A program made the position numbers and the translations under genes. A model generated the notes under the pieces. That model made no database searches. It saw nothing but the letters and a program-made list of their open reading frames with translations, and had not been told where the DNA came from. From positions 62,001 to 126,000 of the forward strand of contig DASTCX010000025.1 of the NCBI GenBank assembly GCA_035710745.1: a DNA stretch of 64,000 nt, read 5' to 3'. The stretch's first letter is position 1. Every line of letters begins with the position of its first letter. Below are positions 6,878-14,439 of this stretch, piece after piece. The DNA comes from Candidatus Eremiobacteraceae bacterium (GTDB lineage Bacteria > Vulcanimicrobiota > Vulcanimicrobiia > Eremiobacterales > Eremiobacteraceae).

Positions 6878-8229
6878 CCGGCCGCGACCTCGCGAAGATC
6901 GTCGTGACGCCTCCCGGTCCGAAGAGCCGGGCGCTCACGCGCGACCTCCAGGCGGTCGAGAGCCGGAACATCACCTTCGTGTCCGACGATTTTCCCGTCT
7001 TCTTCGAAGCCGGCGCGGGCGCGAATCTCCAAGACGCGGACGGCAACGTCTACGTCGATCTGTCGGGCGCGTTTGCCGTCGCAGCTGCCGGGCACAGCGA
7101 CCCGGATATCGCCGAAGCGCTCGGAGATCAAGCGAAGCGGCTCATGCACGGCATGGGCGACGTTCACCCGAACAGCCTCAAGGTCGAACTTGCGAGACGG
7201 CTGTGCGCGCTCACGCCGGGCGACGGGCCCAAGCGGGTCATCTTCTCTTCCTCGGGCGCCGAAGCGATCGAATCGGCCATCAAGACGGCCGCGATCGCGA
7301 GCGGCAAGCCGGGCGTCCTTTGCTTTACCGGCGCCTACCATGGTCTCACGTACGGCGCGCTCGAAGTGACCGATCGGAGCATCTTCCGCGCGCCGTTCGT
7401 CCGACAGCTCGGCGGTTTCTCGACGCGCGTGCCGTACGCGTACTGCCATCGCTGCCCGATCGGCCTTCATTATCCCGGCTGTTCGATCGAGTGCTTGCGG
7501 CTGGTCGAGCACGCCCTCGATGGACCCGACGGCGCCGACGTCGGCGCGATCATCGTCGAGCCGATCCAAGCGCGCGGCGGCGACGTCGTGCCTCCGAACG
7601 AGTGGCTTCGAGGTCTGCGAGCGCTCTGCGATAGGCGCGGTCTGCTCTTCATCGCAGATGAGATCTACGCAGGCTTCGGTCGCACCGGGAAATGGTTCGC
7701 CTGCGATCACGCCGGCGTCGTCCCCGACCTCATCTGCGTCGGCAAGGGGATGTCGTCCGGATTCCCGATCTCCGCGTGCGTCGGCAGCGCGGATCTCATG
7801 GATCGTTGGCCCCCATCGTCGGGCGAGGCCATCCATACGTCGACGTTCCTCGGCAATCCGATGGGCTGCGCCGCAGCCCTCGCTTCGATCAGGCAGCTGC
7901 ACGACAAGCGGCTCGTCGAGCGTGCTGCGACACTCGGAGCGGGGTTGGCACAGCGGCTCGAAGCTCTTCGCGCAAGATCGGAGGGCCGTATCGCTGATGT
8001 CCGCGGTCGCGGTCTCATGTGGGGCCTCGAGTGCGTCGACGAAAGAGGCGAGCCCGACGGAGCGCTTGCCGGCGCGATCGTCGTCGGCGTCTTGCGACGC
8101 GGCGTCGTGATGCTGGCGTCTGGTCCCGCGGGCAGCGTGCTCCAGCTTGCTCCGCCGCTCGTCATCACGGACGAGCAGTTGCGGTTCGGTGTCGACGAAA
8201 TCGAGTCGGCGCTGGTTCAAACCCGCTAA
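6874..8229 (+). CDS. Class III pyridoxal-phosphate aminotransferase
   Basis: 451 residues of the class III (ornithine/GABA/diamine) aminotransferases. Visible: FSSSGAEAIESAIK (phosphate cup), FTGAYHGLTYGALEVTD, DEIYAGFGRTGKWFA with the cofactor Asp, VGKGMSSGFP with the Schiff-base Lys291, and STFLGNPMGCAAALASI. A cysteine-rich segment YCHRCPIGLHYPGCSIEC is typical of a subgroup annotated as aspartate aminotransferase family. Enzymes of this class move an amino group onto an aldehyde or ketone. Coupling to an acyl reductase suggests that the aldehyde product is aminated, which is an inference from gene order. ATG 6874 overlaps the previous stop as ATGA. Confidence 0.88.
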   Translation: MTGRDLAKIVVTPPGPKSRALTRDLQAVESRNITFVSDDFPVFFEAGAGANLQDADGNVYVDLSGAFAVAAAGHSDPDIAEALGDQAKRLMHGMGDVHPNSLKVELARRLCALTPGDGPKRVIFSSSGAEAIESAIKTAAIASGKPGVLCFTGAYHGLTYGALEVTDRSIFRAPFVRQLGGFSTRVPYAYCHRCPIGLHYPGCSIECLRLVEHALDGPDGADVGAIIVEPIQARGGDVVPPNEWLRGLRALCDRRGLLFIADEIYAGFGRTGKWFACDHAGVVPDLICVGKGMSSGFPISACVGSADLMDRWPPSSGEAIHTSTFLGNPMGCAAALASIRQLHDKRLVERAATLGAGLAQRLEALRARSEGRIADVRGRGLMWGLECVDERGEPDGALAGAIVVGVLRRGVVMLASGPAGSVLQLAPPLVITDEQLRFGVDEIESALVQTR

Positions 8230-8274
8230 TCGATCTTATCCACAATTTAATTTCAAAACGAACAGAGATTCGTC

Positions 8275-8303
8275 TTGCGCCTTGGGAGCGCAGCAAGTAT
8301 ACT
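8275..8303 (+). promoter_or_regulatory. Sigma70-type promoter for the structured RNA
   Basis: TTGCGC, a 17-base spacer and TATACT, ending at 8303. The -10 element matches the consensus in five of six bases and the spacing is ideal; the -35 matches in three. It lies in an AT-richer stretch after the aminotransferase stop. Transcription would start near 8310. Confidence 0.6.
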
Positions 8304-8309
8304 GCGCAT

Positions 8310-8562
8310 ACACCGACCGCGGTGCCGAGAAATAAAGCAACAACGGATGCTACGTTTGCAAGCGTAGAGAGCAGAGTTTCTCGGGGATGGTACCCCGCCG
8401 TTGGGGATCCGGCTTCCAGCCGGATGATGGACCCGGGGATCGCGTCCCGGTAAAGTCTACGCAGACGGATCAGAGTTCCGGAAACTCTAAGATCCCGAGC
8501 GCGACGATAGCGCCATCGACCAAACAGGAAAGGACCGGGCAGCAATGCCCGGTCCTTTAAGT
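8310..8562 (+). ncRNA. Unclassified structured RNA candidate, about 250 nt
   Basis: A non-coding stretch bounded by a promoter (8275-8303) and a strong terminator (8529-8558). Its middle folds by eye into a multi-branched element: GCGTAGA (near 8357) can pair with TCTACGC (8456-8462). Between them lie GAGA/TCTC, GGGGATGGTACCCC, ATCCGGC-TTCCA-GCCGGAT and CCGGG/CCCGG hairpins. After it comes GGATC-AGAGTT...AACTCT-GATCC. I could not match it to tmRNA, RNase P, SRP RNA, 6S or a common riboswitch. It may be a stand-alone RNA or a leader controlling the exporter at 8649. Confidence 0.55.
8529..8562 (+). terminator. Rho-independent terminator
   Basis: A 12-bp perfect stem (AAAGGACCGGGC / GCCCGGTCCTTT) with a six-base loop AGCAAT, followed by TTTAAGTTTTG. 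It lies 90 bases before the start of the exporter gene, so it would end the RNA from 8310 or act as an attenuator. Confidence 0.88.
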
Positions 8563-8648
8563 TTTGTTGTGCGTGAGCGCACATGCGCGCTCGATTGCGC
8601 GTGCGACGAGGTAGGGCATGGCTTGCGCCTCCGGAAAAGTTAACCGTA

Positions 8649-9920
8649 ATGCCCGTCGACGCGTCCCTAGACTCCACCACACTTGATCCCGCCCCACCAC
8701 TTCGCTCCAGATTCGGCGCCCTCGCGTACCGCGAATTCCGGCTGCTCTGGTCGGGTCTTGTCATCTCGAACACCGGCTCGTGGATGCAGTACTTGGCGCA
8801 AGGCTGGCTCGTCGTCGAGTTGGCGGCGAGCGCCAGCCAAGGCGCTTTGTATCTCGGTCTCGTCGGCCTCGTCAGGGCCGTCCCGGTGCTCCTCCTGTCA
8901 GGCGTTGCGGGCACGCTTGCGGACCGCATGGACCGTCGGCGGATCCTCGTGGTCGCTCAATGCGTCATGGGAGGCAGCGCGCTCGTCCTCGGCCTGCTCA
9001 CGCAGTTCGGCGTCGTGCGGATATGGGAGGTTATGATCGTTGCGGCCTTCTCGTCCGCCGGCGCCGCGTTCGACGCGCCGACGCGTCAGTCGCTCGTGCC
9101 GCTCATCGTCCATAAGCGCGACCTCATGAACGCGATCGGCCTCAACTCAGCGGCGTTCAACGGACCGGCGATCATCGGCCCGGCGCTCGCAGGCGTTCTC
9201 GTCGCATCGATCGGCGTCGTACCGTGCTTCTATATCAATGCGGCGTCGTACGTCGCGGTGCTCATCGCCGTCGGTATGATGTCGCCGAAACCACCCGTCG
9301 AAGGCGTCCATCGGCCGGGGATCTGGCACGAGATGCTCGCCGGCGTCAGGTACATGCGCAGCAGCACGCCGCTCATGGGCATCATGGTCCTCTCGACGAT
9401 CGTCGCGATCGTCGCGCGCCCGTATATCCAGTTGCTGCCGGCGTTCGCAAAGGGCGTCATCGGCGGGGGGCCGGGCACGCTCGGAATCCTCGGAAGCGCG
9501 GCCGGAGCCGGAGCGCTGGTGGGATCGATCACCACGGCATTCATCGGATTGAAGCGCCATCGCGGTCGAGTTCTCATAGGCGCAGCGCTTTGCGCCGGTC
9601 TCGCTCTCGCGCTATTCGCGAGCACGCGCAGCGAGCTGACCGCGTCGATCGCGCTCATCTTGCTCGGCTCGACGATCATGCTCTTCATGGGGATGGCGAA
9701 CACGCTGTTGCAGACGTACACGCGCATCGACATGCGCGGGCGCGTCATGGCGCTTTACACGATGACGTTCCTCGGTCTCATGCCGCTCGGTACGTGGGTG
9801 CTCGGTTCGGTCGCGAGCGTTTCGTCATTGCCGGTCGCTTTCACGTTCGCAGGTTTGGGGATCGTCGTCGTCGCGCTCGTGTGGGGTTATCGAGCGGTCG
9901 AACTGCGCGCCCTCGACTAG
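8649..9920 (+). CDS. MFS transporter, EntS/MFS_3 type exporter
   Basis: 423 residues with about 12 hydrophobic segments. It has the major-facilitator signature after segment 2 (GVAGTLADRMDRRRILVVAQ, motif A) and FDAPTRQSLVPLIVHKRDLMNAIGLNS, typical of the EntS-like multidrug/siderophore exporter group, which uses the proton gradient. The substrate cannot be read. ATG 8649 follows GGAAAAG; an upstream ATG at 8583 would add an arginine-rich, unlikely leader and lie closer to the terminator of the structured RNA. The gene ends in a cluster of palindromic repeats. Confidence 0.85.
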   Translation: MPVDASLDSTTLDPAPPLRSRFGALAYREFRLLWSGLVISNTGSWMQYLAQGWLVVELAASASQGALYLGLVGLVRAVPVLLLSGVAGTLADRMDRRRILVVAQCVMGGSALVLGLLTQFGVVRIWEVMIVAAFSSAGAAFDAPTRQSLVPLIVHKRDLMNAIGLNSAAFNGPAIIGPALAGVLVASIGVVPCFYINAASYVAVLIAVGMMSPKPPVEGVHRPGIWHEMLAGVRYMRSSTPLMGIMVLSTIVAIVARPYIQLLPAFAKGVIGGGPGTLGILGSAAGAGALVGSITTAFIGLKRHRGRVLIGAALCAGLALALFASTRSELTASIALILLGSTIMLFMGMANTLLQTYTRIDMRGRVMALYTMTFLGLMPLGTWVLGSVASVSSLPVAFTFAGLGIVVVALVWGYRAVELRALD

Positions 9921-9936
9921 CCGAGCTTCGCTCGGC
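9920..9936. repeat. Family B palindrome
   Basis: GCCGAGCTTCGCTCGGC followed by CTACTAC, overlapping the last base of the MFS stop codon. The same element with the same CTACTAC tail recurs at 60633, and a variant at 38735. Stem of 6-7 bp. Confidence 0.85.
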
Positions 9937-9949
9937 CTACTACATCATC

Positions 9950-10103
9950 GAGGGAAAGTCCGCGGCGGTCGACCATAAAGGTCGACCGCTCCCCATTCCC
10001 ATTTTAAAAGACCGCGGCGGTCGACCATAAAGGTCGACCGCTCCCCATTCCTATTTAAAAGACCGCGGCGATCGAGATAAATCTCGACCGCTCCCTATTT
10101 CTA
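9950..10103. repeat. Three tandem family A palindrome units
   Basis: Palindromes at 9965-9989, 10017-10041 (ACC/GGT version) and 10068-10091 (AGA/TCT version), repeating about every 52 bases with conserved flanks (AAAAGACCGCG before and CTCCCCATTCC after). The first two are nearly identical, a sign of local duplication. The third has one outer mismatch. They fill the gap between converging genes. Confidence 0.93.
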
Positions 10104-10124
10104 TTGAATAGCGATCGAGCTGAT

Positions 10125-10964
10125 CTAGCCGTTCGTGTCTTCGATGCCGATTATCTGGAAGCCGCTGCCGAGCGTGTCGACGACGTAGATGCTGACGTTC
10201 TGCTTGCCGAGCGGATCGGGCAGAACGTCGCCGGTATTGAGACCATTGAGCGCCGAGGCCGGAATCGATGCGGTCGCTGTGCCGAGCGTGTAGCCGCCCG
10301 ACGGGATAAGACTGGTCGGACCACGCGAAACACCCGCTGCGGCCGGATTGCCGATCGGCTGATTCGTCGGACACGCCTTGCAATTGACCGTGAATTGCAC
10401 GGAACCGGCATTGAGCGAAGCGTTATGGAATACGCCCATGACATCGCCGAATCCGGATTGGAACAAGCCGTCCTTGTAGAGGTAGCCCTGGAAGAACGGC
10501 GGCGCGGGCGGCGGCAATATCGTCTGGCCTGCGAGGACGAACGAGTATTTGTTGTTCGCCGACGTCGCGATGGGCAGACCGTAGACTTCGCTGCCCTCGG
10601 GACCGCCGGGTGTCGTCGGGGACGCGAAGATCTGGATCAACACCTGGCCGGACACGACCGAGACGTACGGCAAGATCGCCGCGGAACCGGGAAGTCCGCC
10701 TTGCGAGTACGGAACGAAAGGCGCGACCAGCTTGCCGTCGAGGAAGACGTCGACGCACGTCGTCGCGACGCCGAAAACCGTGCATGGCGAGCCGGCGTCG
10801 GGCGATCCGTTGACCACCCGCACGAGCGCGTTGTTCGTGGAGAAGCCTTGGCCGTTCGGACCGTTCGGCGGCATCGGCAGATCGCTGCCGGTGCAAGACG
10901 ATAGGACGAATGCGGTGAGCGCGGCGACGGCGGCGGCTGCGAAGCGTCGATGCTTCAAGCTCAT
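10125..10964 (-). CDS. DUF4397-domain lipoprotein
   Basis: 279 residues starting MSLKHRRFAAAAVAALTAFV and a lipobox LSSC, so a lipid-anchored exported protein. The mature part carries the DUF4397 pattern NALVRVVNGSPDAGSPCTVF, then CVDVFLDGKLVAPFVPYSQG, a beta-sandwich domain found in surface proteins of unknown role. Two cysteine pairs could form disulfides (CTVFGVATTC; CKAC). ATG 10964 has AAAGG upstream and puts the signal at the N-terminus; ATG 11021 would add 19 residues. Monocistronic; its 3' end faces a repeat cluster. Confidence 0.82.
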   Translation of the reverse strand: MSLKHRRFAAAAVAALTAFVLSSCTGSDLPMPPNGPNGQGFSTNNALVRVVNGSPDAGSPCTVFGVATTCVDVFLDGKLVAPFVPYSQGGLPGSAAILPYVSVVSGQVLIQIFASPTTPGGPEGSEVYGLPIATSANNKYSFVLAGQTILPPPAPPFFQGYLYKDGLFQSGFGDVMGVFHNASLNAGSVQFTVNCKACPTNQPIGNPAAAGVSRGPTSLIPSGGYTLGTATASIPASALNGLNTGDVLPDPLGKQNVSIYVVDTLGSGFQIIGIEDTNG

Positions 10965-11068
10965 CGAAAACCTTTCGTAGACGTTCGGACGCGACAGGCC
11001 GTCTCCACGTGGCGGCCGCACCTGGGGTTCGCCCGGAAGACGACCTTTCCCGTCCGCCGGGCCAGCCC

Positions 11069-12364
11069 TTAAGCCGGTTGGAACGACTCCAACTGCGCCT
11101 TCACCGACCCTAGGAACCGGGACGCGGCCGCCCCGTCAAGGACGCGGTGATCGATGCACATGCACAGATTCATGATCGAGCGGATCGCGATGGCGTCGTT
11201 GACGACCCACGGTCGCTTGACGACCGCTTCCATCGTGATGATCGCGGCCTGCGGCGGGTTGATGATCGGCACCGATGCGATGTTGCCGAGCGCACCGGTG
11301 TTGTCGACCGTGATCGTTCCGTCGGTGAGATCTGCCATCGTCAGTCGCCGCTTGCGTGCTTTGTCGACGATCTCGTTGATCGCTTGCGCGAGGCCGGCGA
11401 GACTGTAGCGGTCAGCGTCGCGCACGACCGGCACGACCAAGCCGTCTTCGACGTCGATCGCGATGCCGACGTTGATGTGCTTGCGCATGATGATGTGGTC
11501 GCCCGCCCACGTGCTGTTGACGGCAGGCACATCGCGCAGCGCGCGGCAAACGGCCGAGACGACGATCGGCAAGTATGTCAGGTTGACGCCCTCACGCGCC
11601 TTGAACGCCGCCTTCTCCTTGTCGCGCCAGCGCGAGAGTTCGGTGACGTCGGCTTCCATCATGCACCACGCGTGCGGGATCGTCGAGGTCGAGAGGACCA
11701 TACGCTCGGCGATCGTCTTGCGCATCTGCGAGAGACGGACGACAACGTCTTCATCACCGGCAGGCGCGATAGGCACCTGCGCCGGTACCGCCGTGGGAAT
11801 GCGCGGCGCTGCAACTGTTGCGCTTGCGACTTGCGCCGCGGGCGAGTAGCGATCTGCGGCCGCGGCGCCGGAGCCGACATGCGCGGTCACGTCGTGCGCG
11901 GTAACGCGGCCGCCGCGACCCGTGCCGGAGACCGAACCGAGATCGATGCGATGCTCGCGCGCGAGCTTACGTACTGCAGGCGAGTACCGCACGCCGTTGC
12001 CGCCGGTCGAAACGGGGCTCGGCGATGTCGCGCCGACGTTCGCGTGGCTTGCACCGCTCGGACTCGCGGATGTCGCGGTCGAAGGCGCCGCTGCGCTCGA
12101 ACCGCTCGACGACGGCGCTCCACCGATCGCCGCCTCGCCGATCTCGCATATCGCCACGCCCACCGGCACCGTCGTGCCTTCCTGCGCGAGTATCGACGTC
12201 AGCGTGCCGGCGAACGGTGACGGGATCTCGGACGCGACCTTATCGGTCTCGACTTCGAGCAGCGGTTCGTACTTCTCGACCCGGTCGCCGACTTTCTTGA
12301 GCCAGCGTCCCACCGTTCCTTCGGTGACGGTCTCGCCCAGCTGCGGCATGATGACTTGTGCCAA
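11069..12364 (-). CDS. bkdB: 2-oxoacid dehydrogenase E2 (dihydrolipoamide acyltransferase)
   Basis: 431 residues in classic order: N-terminal lipoyl domain (lipoylated Lys42 in ETDKVASE), an Ala/Ser/Pro-rich linker, a peripheral subunit-binding domain (RYSPAVRKLAREHRIDLGSV, about 125-162) and a C-terminal acyltransferase core ending with the active-site motif DHRVLDGAAASRFLG. It transfers the acyl group from lipoamide to CoA in the multienzyme complex. E1beta and E1alpha lie directly upstream, which favours a branched-chain or broad 2-oxoacid complex; the symbol is a family-level choice. No E3 gene is in view. One hybrid repeat separates it from E1beta. Confidence 0.9.
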   Translation of the reverse strand: MAQVIMPQLGETVTEGTVGRWLKKVGDRVEKYEPLLEVETDKVASEIPSPFAGTLTSILAQEGTTVPVGVAICEIGEAAIGGAPSSSGSSAAAPSTATSASPSGASHANVGATSPSPVSTGGNGVRYSPAVRKLAREHRIDLGSVSGTGRGGRVTAHDVTAHVGSGAAAADRYSPAAQVASATVAAPRIPTAVPAQVPIAPAGDEDVVVRLSQMRKTIAERMVLSTSTIPHAWCMMEADVTELSRWRDKEKAAFKAREGVNLTYLPIVVSAVCRALRDVPAVNSTWAGDHIIMRKHINVGIAIDVEDGLVVPVVRDADRYSLAGLAQAINEIVDKARKRRLTMADLTDGTITVDNTGALGNIASVPIINPPQAAIITMEAVVKRPWVVNDAIAIRSIMNLCMCIDHRVLDGAAASRFLGSVKAQLESFQPA

Positions 12365-12375
12365 CTCCGACCCTC

Positions 12376-12414
12376 GCCGAGCTTCGCTCGGCCGGTCGAG
12401 CTAAAGCTCGACCG
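12376..12414. repeat. Family B plus family A palindromes in tandem
   Basis: GCCGAGCTTCGCTCGGC (12376-12392) is followed at once by CGGTCGAGCTAAAGCTCGACCG (12393-12414). It is the only family A copy inside an operon, between the E1beta stop and the E2 start. A hairpin here could set the E1:E2 expression ratio, which is speculation. Confidence 0.9.
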
Positions 12415-12430
12415 CTACATTCACGTACGT

Positions 12431-13414
12431 CTAGAATTGCGCGAGTTCGCGCATCGCGTCGGCGATCCGCTCTGGCGACGGCATGAACGCTTCTTCGTAC
12501 TCTTTCGCGTAGCCCATCGCCGGAACGTCGGGCCCGCACAAGCGCTTGATGGGCGCGTCGAGCTCGAAGAGCGCCTCCTCGGCGATCGCTGCCGAGATCT
12601 CCGCGCCGACGCCGCCGAACTTGTTGTCTTCGTGCACGACGAGGACACGTCGCGTCTTCGTCGCCGAGTTGATGATCGTCTCGCGGTCCATCGGACGGAT
12701 CGAGCGAAGATCGACGACCTCGGCATCGATGCCTTCTGCAGCGATCTTCTCCGCCGCTTCGACCGCGAAATGCCGCATGAGACCGTACGTGATGACGCTC
12801 AGATCCTTGCCGGCCCGCGCGATATCCGCCTTTCCGATCGGCACGGTATGCCGGCCTTCGGGCACCTCGCCTTTGATGAGCCGATACGTGCGCTTGTGCT
12901 CGAGGAACAGCACCGGGTCTTCGTCGGCGATCGCGCTCGTCAACAAGCCCTTCGCATCCGCTGGCGTCGACGGCGCCAAAACCTTGAGTCCAGGCACGTG
13001 GTAGAAGAGCGCTTCGATGCTCACCGAGTGCGACAGCGCGCCGCGCACGCCGCCGCCGTACGGCGTGCGGATGACGAGCGGGCACGAGTTGCCGCCGGCG
13101 CTGCGATAGCGCGTCTTCGCCGCTTCGCCGACGATCTGATTGAACGCCGGATAGATGAAGTCGGCGAATTGGATCTCGGCGATCGGCCGCAAGCCTGCCA
13201 TCGCCGCGCCGATCGCGACGCCGACGATCGAGGCTTCGGCGAGCGGGGTGTCGATGATGCGCTCGCGCCCGAACTCTTCTTGGAATCCGGCGGTGATGAG
13301 GAAGACGTTGCCGCGCGCGCCGACGTCTTCACCCATGATGAAGACGCGCTCGTCCGACGCCATCGCGTCGTGGAGCGTTTCGCGTACCGCTTCGAGGAGA
13401 TTCTTCGTCGCCAT
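12431..13414 (-). CDS. bkdA2: 2-oxoacid dehydrogenase E1 beta subunit
   Basis: 327 residues of the transketolase-like E1beta family: MGEDVGARGNVFLITAGFQ, DTPLAEASIVGVAIGAAMAG, GGGVRGALSHSVSIEALFYH, VLAPSTPADAKGLLTSAI and the C-terminal swivel VVDLRSIRPMDRETIINSA. With E1alpha it forms the thiamine-diphosphate site that decarboxylates a 2-oxoacid and acylates the E2 lipoyl group. ATG 13414 (MATKNLLEAVRETLHDAM) is the family start and lies 8 bases after the E1alpha stop; the longer reading frame into 13498 is overlap with E1alpha. The exact substrate is not readable. Confidence 0.92.
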   Translation of the reverse strand: MATKNLLEAVRETLHDAMASDERVFIMGEDVGARGNVFLITAGFQEEFGRERIIDTPLAEASIVGVAIGAAMAGLRPIAEIQFADFIYPAFNQIVGEAAKTRYRSAGGNSCPLVIRTPYGGGVRGALSHSVSIEALFYHVPGLKVLAPSTPADAKGLLTSAIADEDPVLFLEHKRTYRLIKGEVPEGRHTVPIGKADIARAGKDLSVITYGLMRHFAVEAAEKIAAEGIDAEVVDLRSIRPMDRETIINSATKTRRVLVVHEDNKFGGVGAEISAAIAEEALFELDAPIKRLCGPDVPAMGYAKEYEEAFMPSPERIADAMRELAQF

Positions 13415-13422
13415 GATCGTCC

Positions 13423-14439
13423 TTAAGAAAGGGGGCCGGAGTGGTAGACGTGCGTGTAGAGGTCGGCTTCGGTCGGTGGCGCCTGCGCTTCGGCCCAATC
13501 CGTCGCGTCGTTGACCTCGCGCAGCGCTTTCGCTTTGAGCTCGGCGATCGTGTCATCGTCGATCATGCCGCGTTCTTTCAGCCAGTTCTCGAAGCGCGGG
13601 ATCGGGTCGCGCGTCTTCACCGCCTCGATCTCGTCTGGGGTCCGGTACGTGAGCTGGTTGTCGTCGCTCGTGTGCGACATCGCGCGATAGCACTTCGCTT
13701 CGACGAGCGTCGGCCCGCCGCCCGAACGAGCTCGCTCGACCGCGTCGCGGACCGTCTCGTACGACTGCACAGGATCGGTGCCGTCGCAGATGACGCCGGG
13801 GAATCCGTAACCGGCCGCGCGATCGGCGACGTTCTTGACGCCCATCTGCAACGACTGGTGGACGGAGATCGCGTACTCGTTGTTCTCGCAAAGGAACACG
13901 ATCGGCACTTTGTGGATCCCGGCGAAGTTGAGCGCCTCGTGCCACTCGCCCTCGCTCGTCGAGCCTTCGCCGAACGAGGTGAGCACGACGGCGCTCTGTT
14001 TGCGCATCTTCGCCGCGAGCGCGATGCCGACGGCATGCGTGACGTGGGCGGCGATGATGCTCGAGATGCTCGCGATCTGACGATCCGGCACGCTATAGTG
14101 GTTCGGGAACTGACGCCCGCTCGAGAAGATGTCGCCCTTGCGCGCGAACAGACACATGAGCTGCTCGCGCGGGGTCACGCCGAAAGAGAGGGCCATGCAC
14201 GTGTCGCGATAGTAGGGTACGAGCCAATCGACGCCCCGCCGAAGCGCGAACGCGGCGCCGACCTGGATCGCTTCGTGTCCCTGGCAGGTCGCTGCGAACG
14301 GGATCTTGCCTTGACGGTTGAGGGCGAACCCGCGGTCGTCGCACGTGCGGGTGAGCACCATGTAATAGTACATCTCGAGCAACCGCTCCGGAGTGAGACC
14401 CTCCGGCAGCGATGCCCGTACTTTCGGCTCGCTTTTCAT
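13423..14439 (-). CDS. bkdA1: 2-oxoacid dehydrogenase E1 alpha subunit
   Basis: 338 residues. The thiamine diphosphate/Mg motif is GEGSTSEGEWHEALNFAG ending in ENN (GDG-x-NN variant). Other marks are ATCQGHEAIQVGAAFAL, WLVPYYRDTCMALSFG and the phosphorylation-loop-like YRAMSHTSDDNQLTYR, which resembles branched-chain E1alpha more than pyruvate E1alpha. ATG 14439 overlaps the malic enzyme stop as ATGA, so translation is coupled. Together with malic enzyme upstream, the operon links C4-acid decarboxylation with 2-oxoacid oxidation. Confidence 0.92.
   Translation of the reverse strand: MKSEPKVRASLPEGLTPERLLEMYYYMVLTRTCDDRGFALNRQGKIPFAATCQGHEAIQVGAAFALRRGVDWLVPYYRDTCMALSFGVTPREQLMCLFARKGDIFSSGRQFPNHYSVPDRQIASISSIIAAHVTHAVGIALAAKMRKQSAVVLTSFGEGSTSEGEWHEALNFAGIHKVPIVFLCENNEYAISVHQSLQMGVKNVADRAAGYGFPGVICDGTDPVQSYETVRDAVERARSGGGPTLVEAKCYRAMSHTSDDNQLTYRTPDEIEAVKTRDPIPRFENWLKERGMIDDDTIAELKAKALREVNDATDWAEAQAPPTEADLYTHVYHSGPLS

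Noticed and set aside
8340-8460. T-box leader, suggested by ATGGTACCCCGCC
   Set aside because: The surroundings lack the rest of the T-box pattern, the terminator lies 130 bases further on, and the downstream gene is an exporter rather than an amino-acid gene.
8310-8562. 6S RNA, tmRNA, RNase P or SRP RNA
   Set aside because: None of their conserved core sequences is visible, and the ends do not form the long terminal helix expected of 6S RNA.
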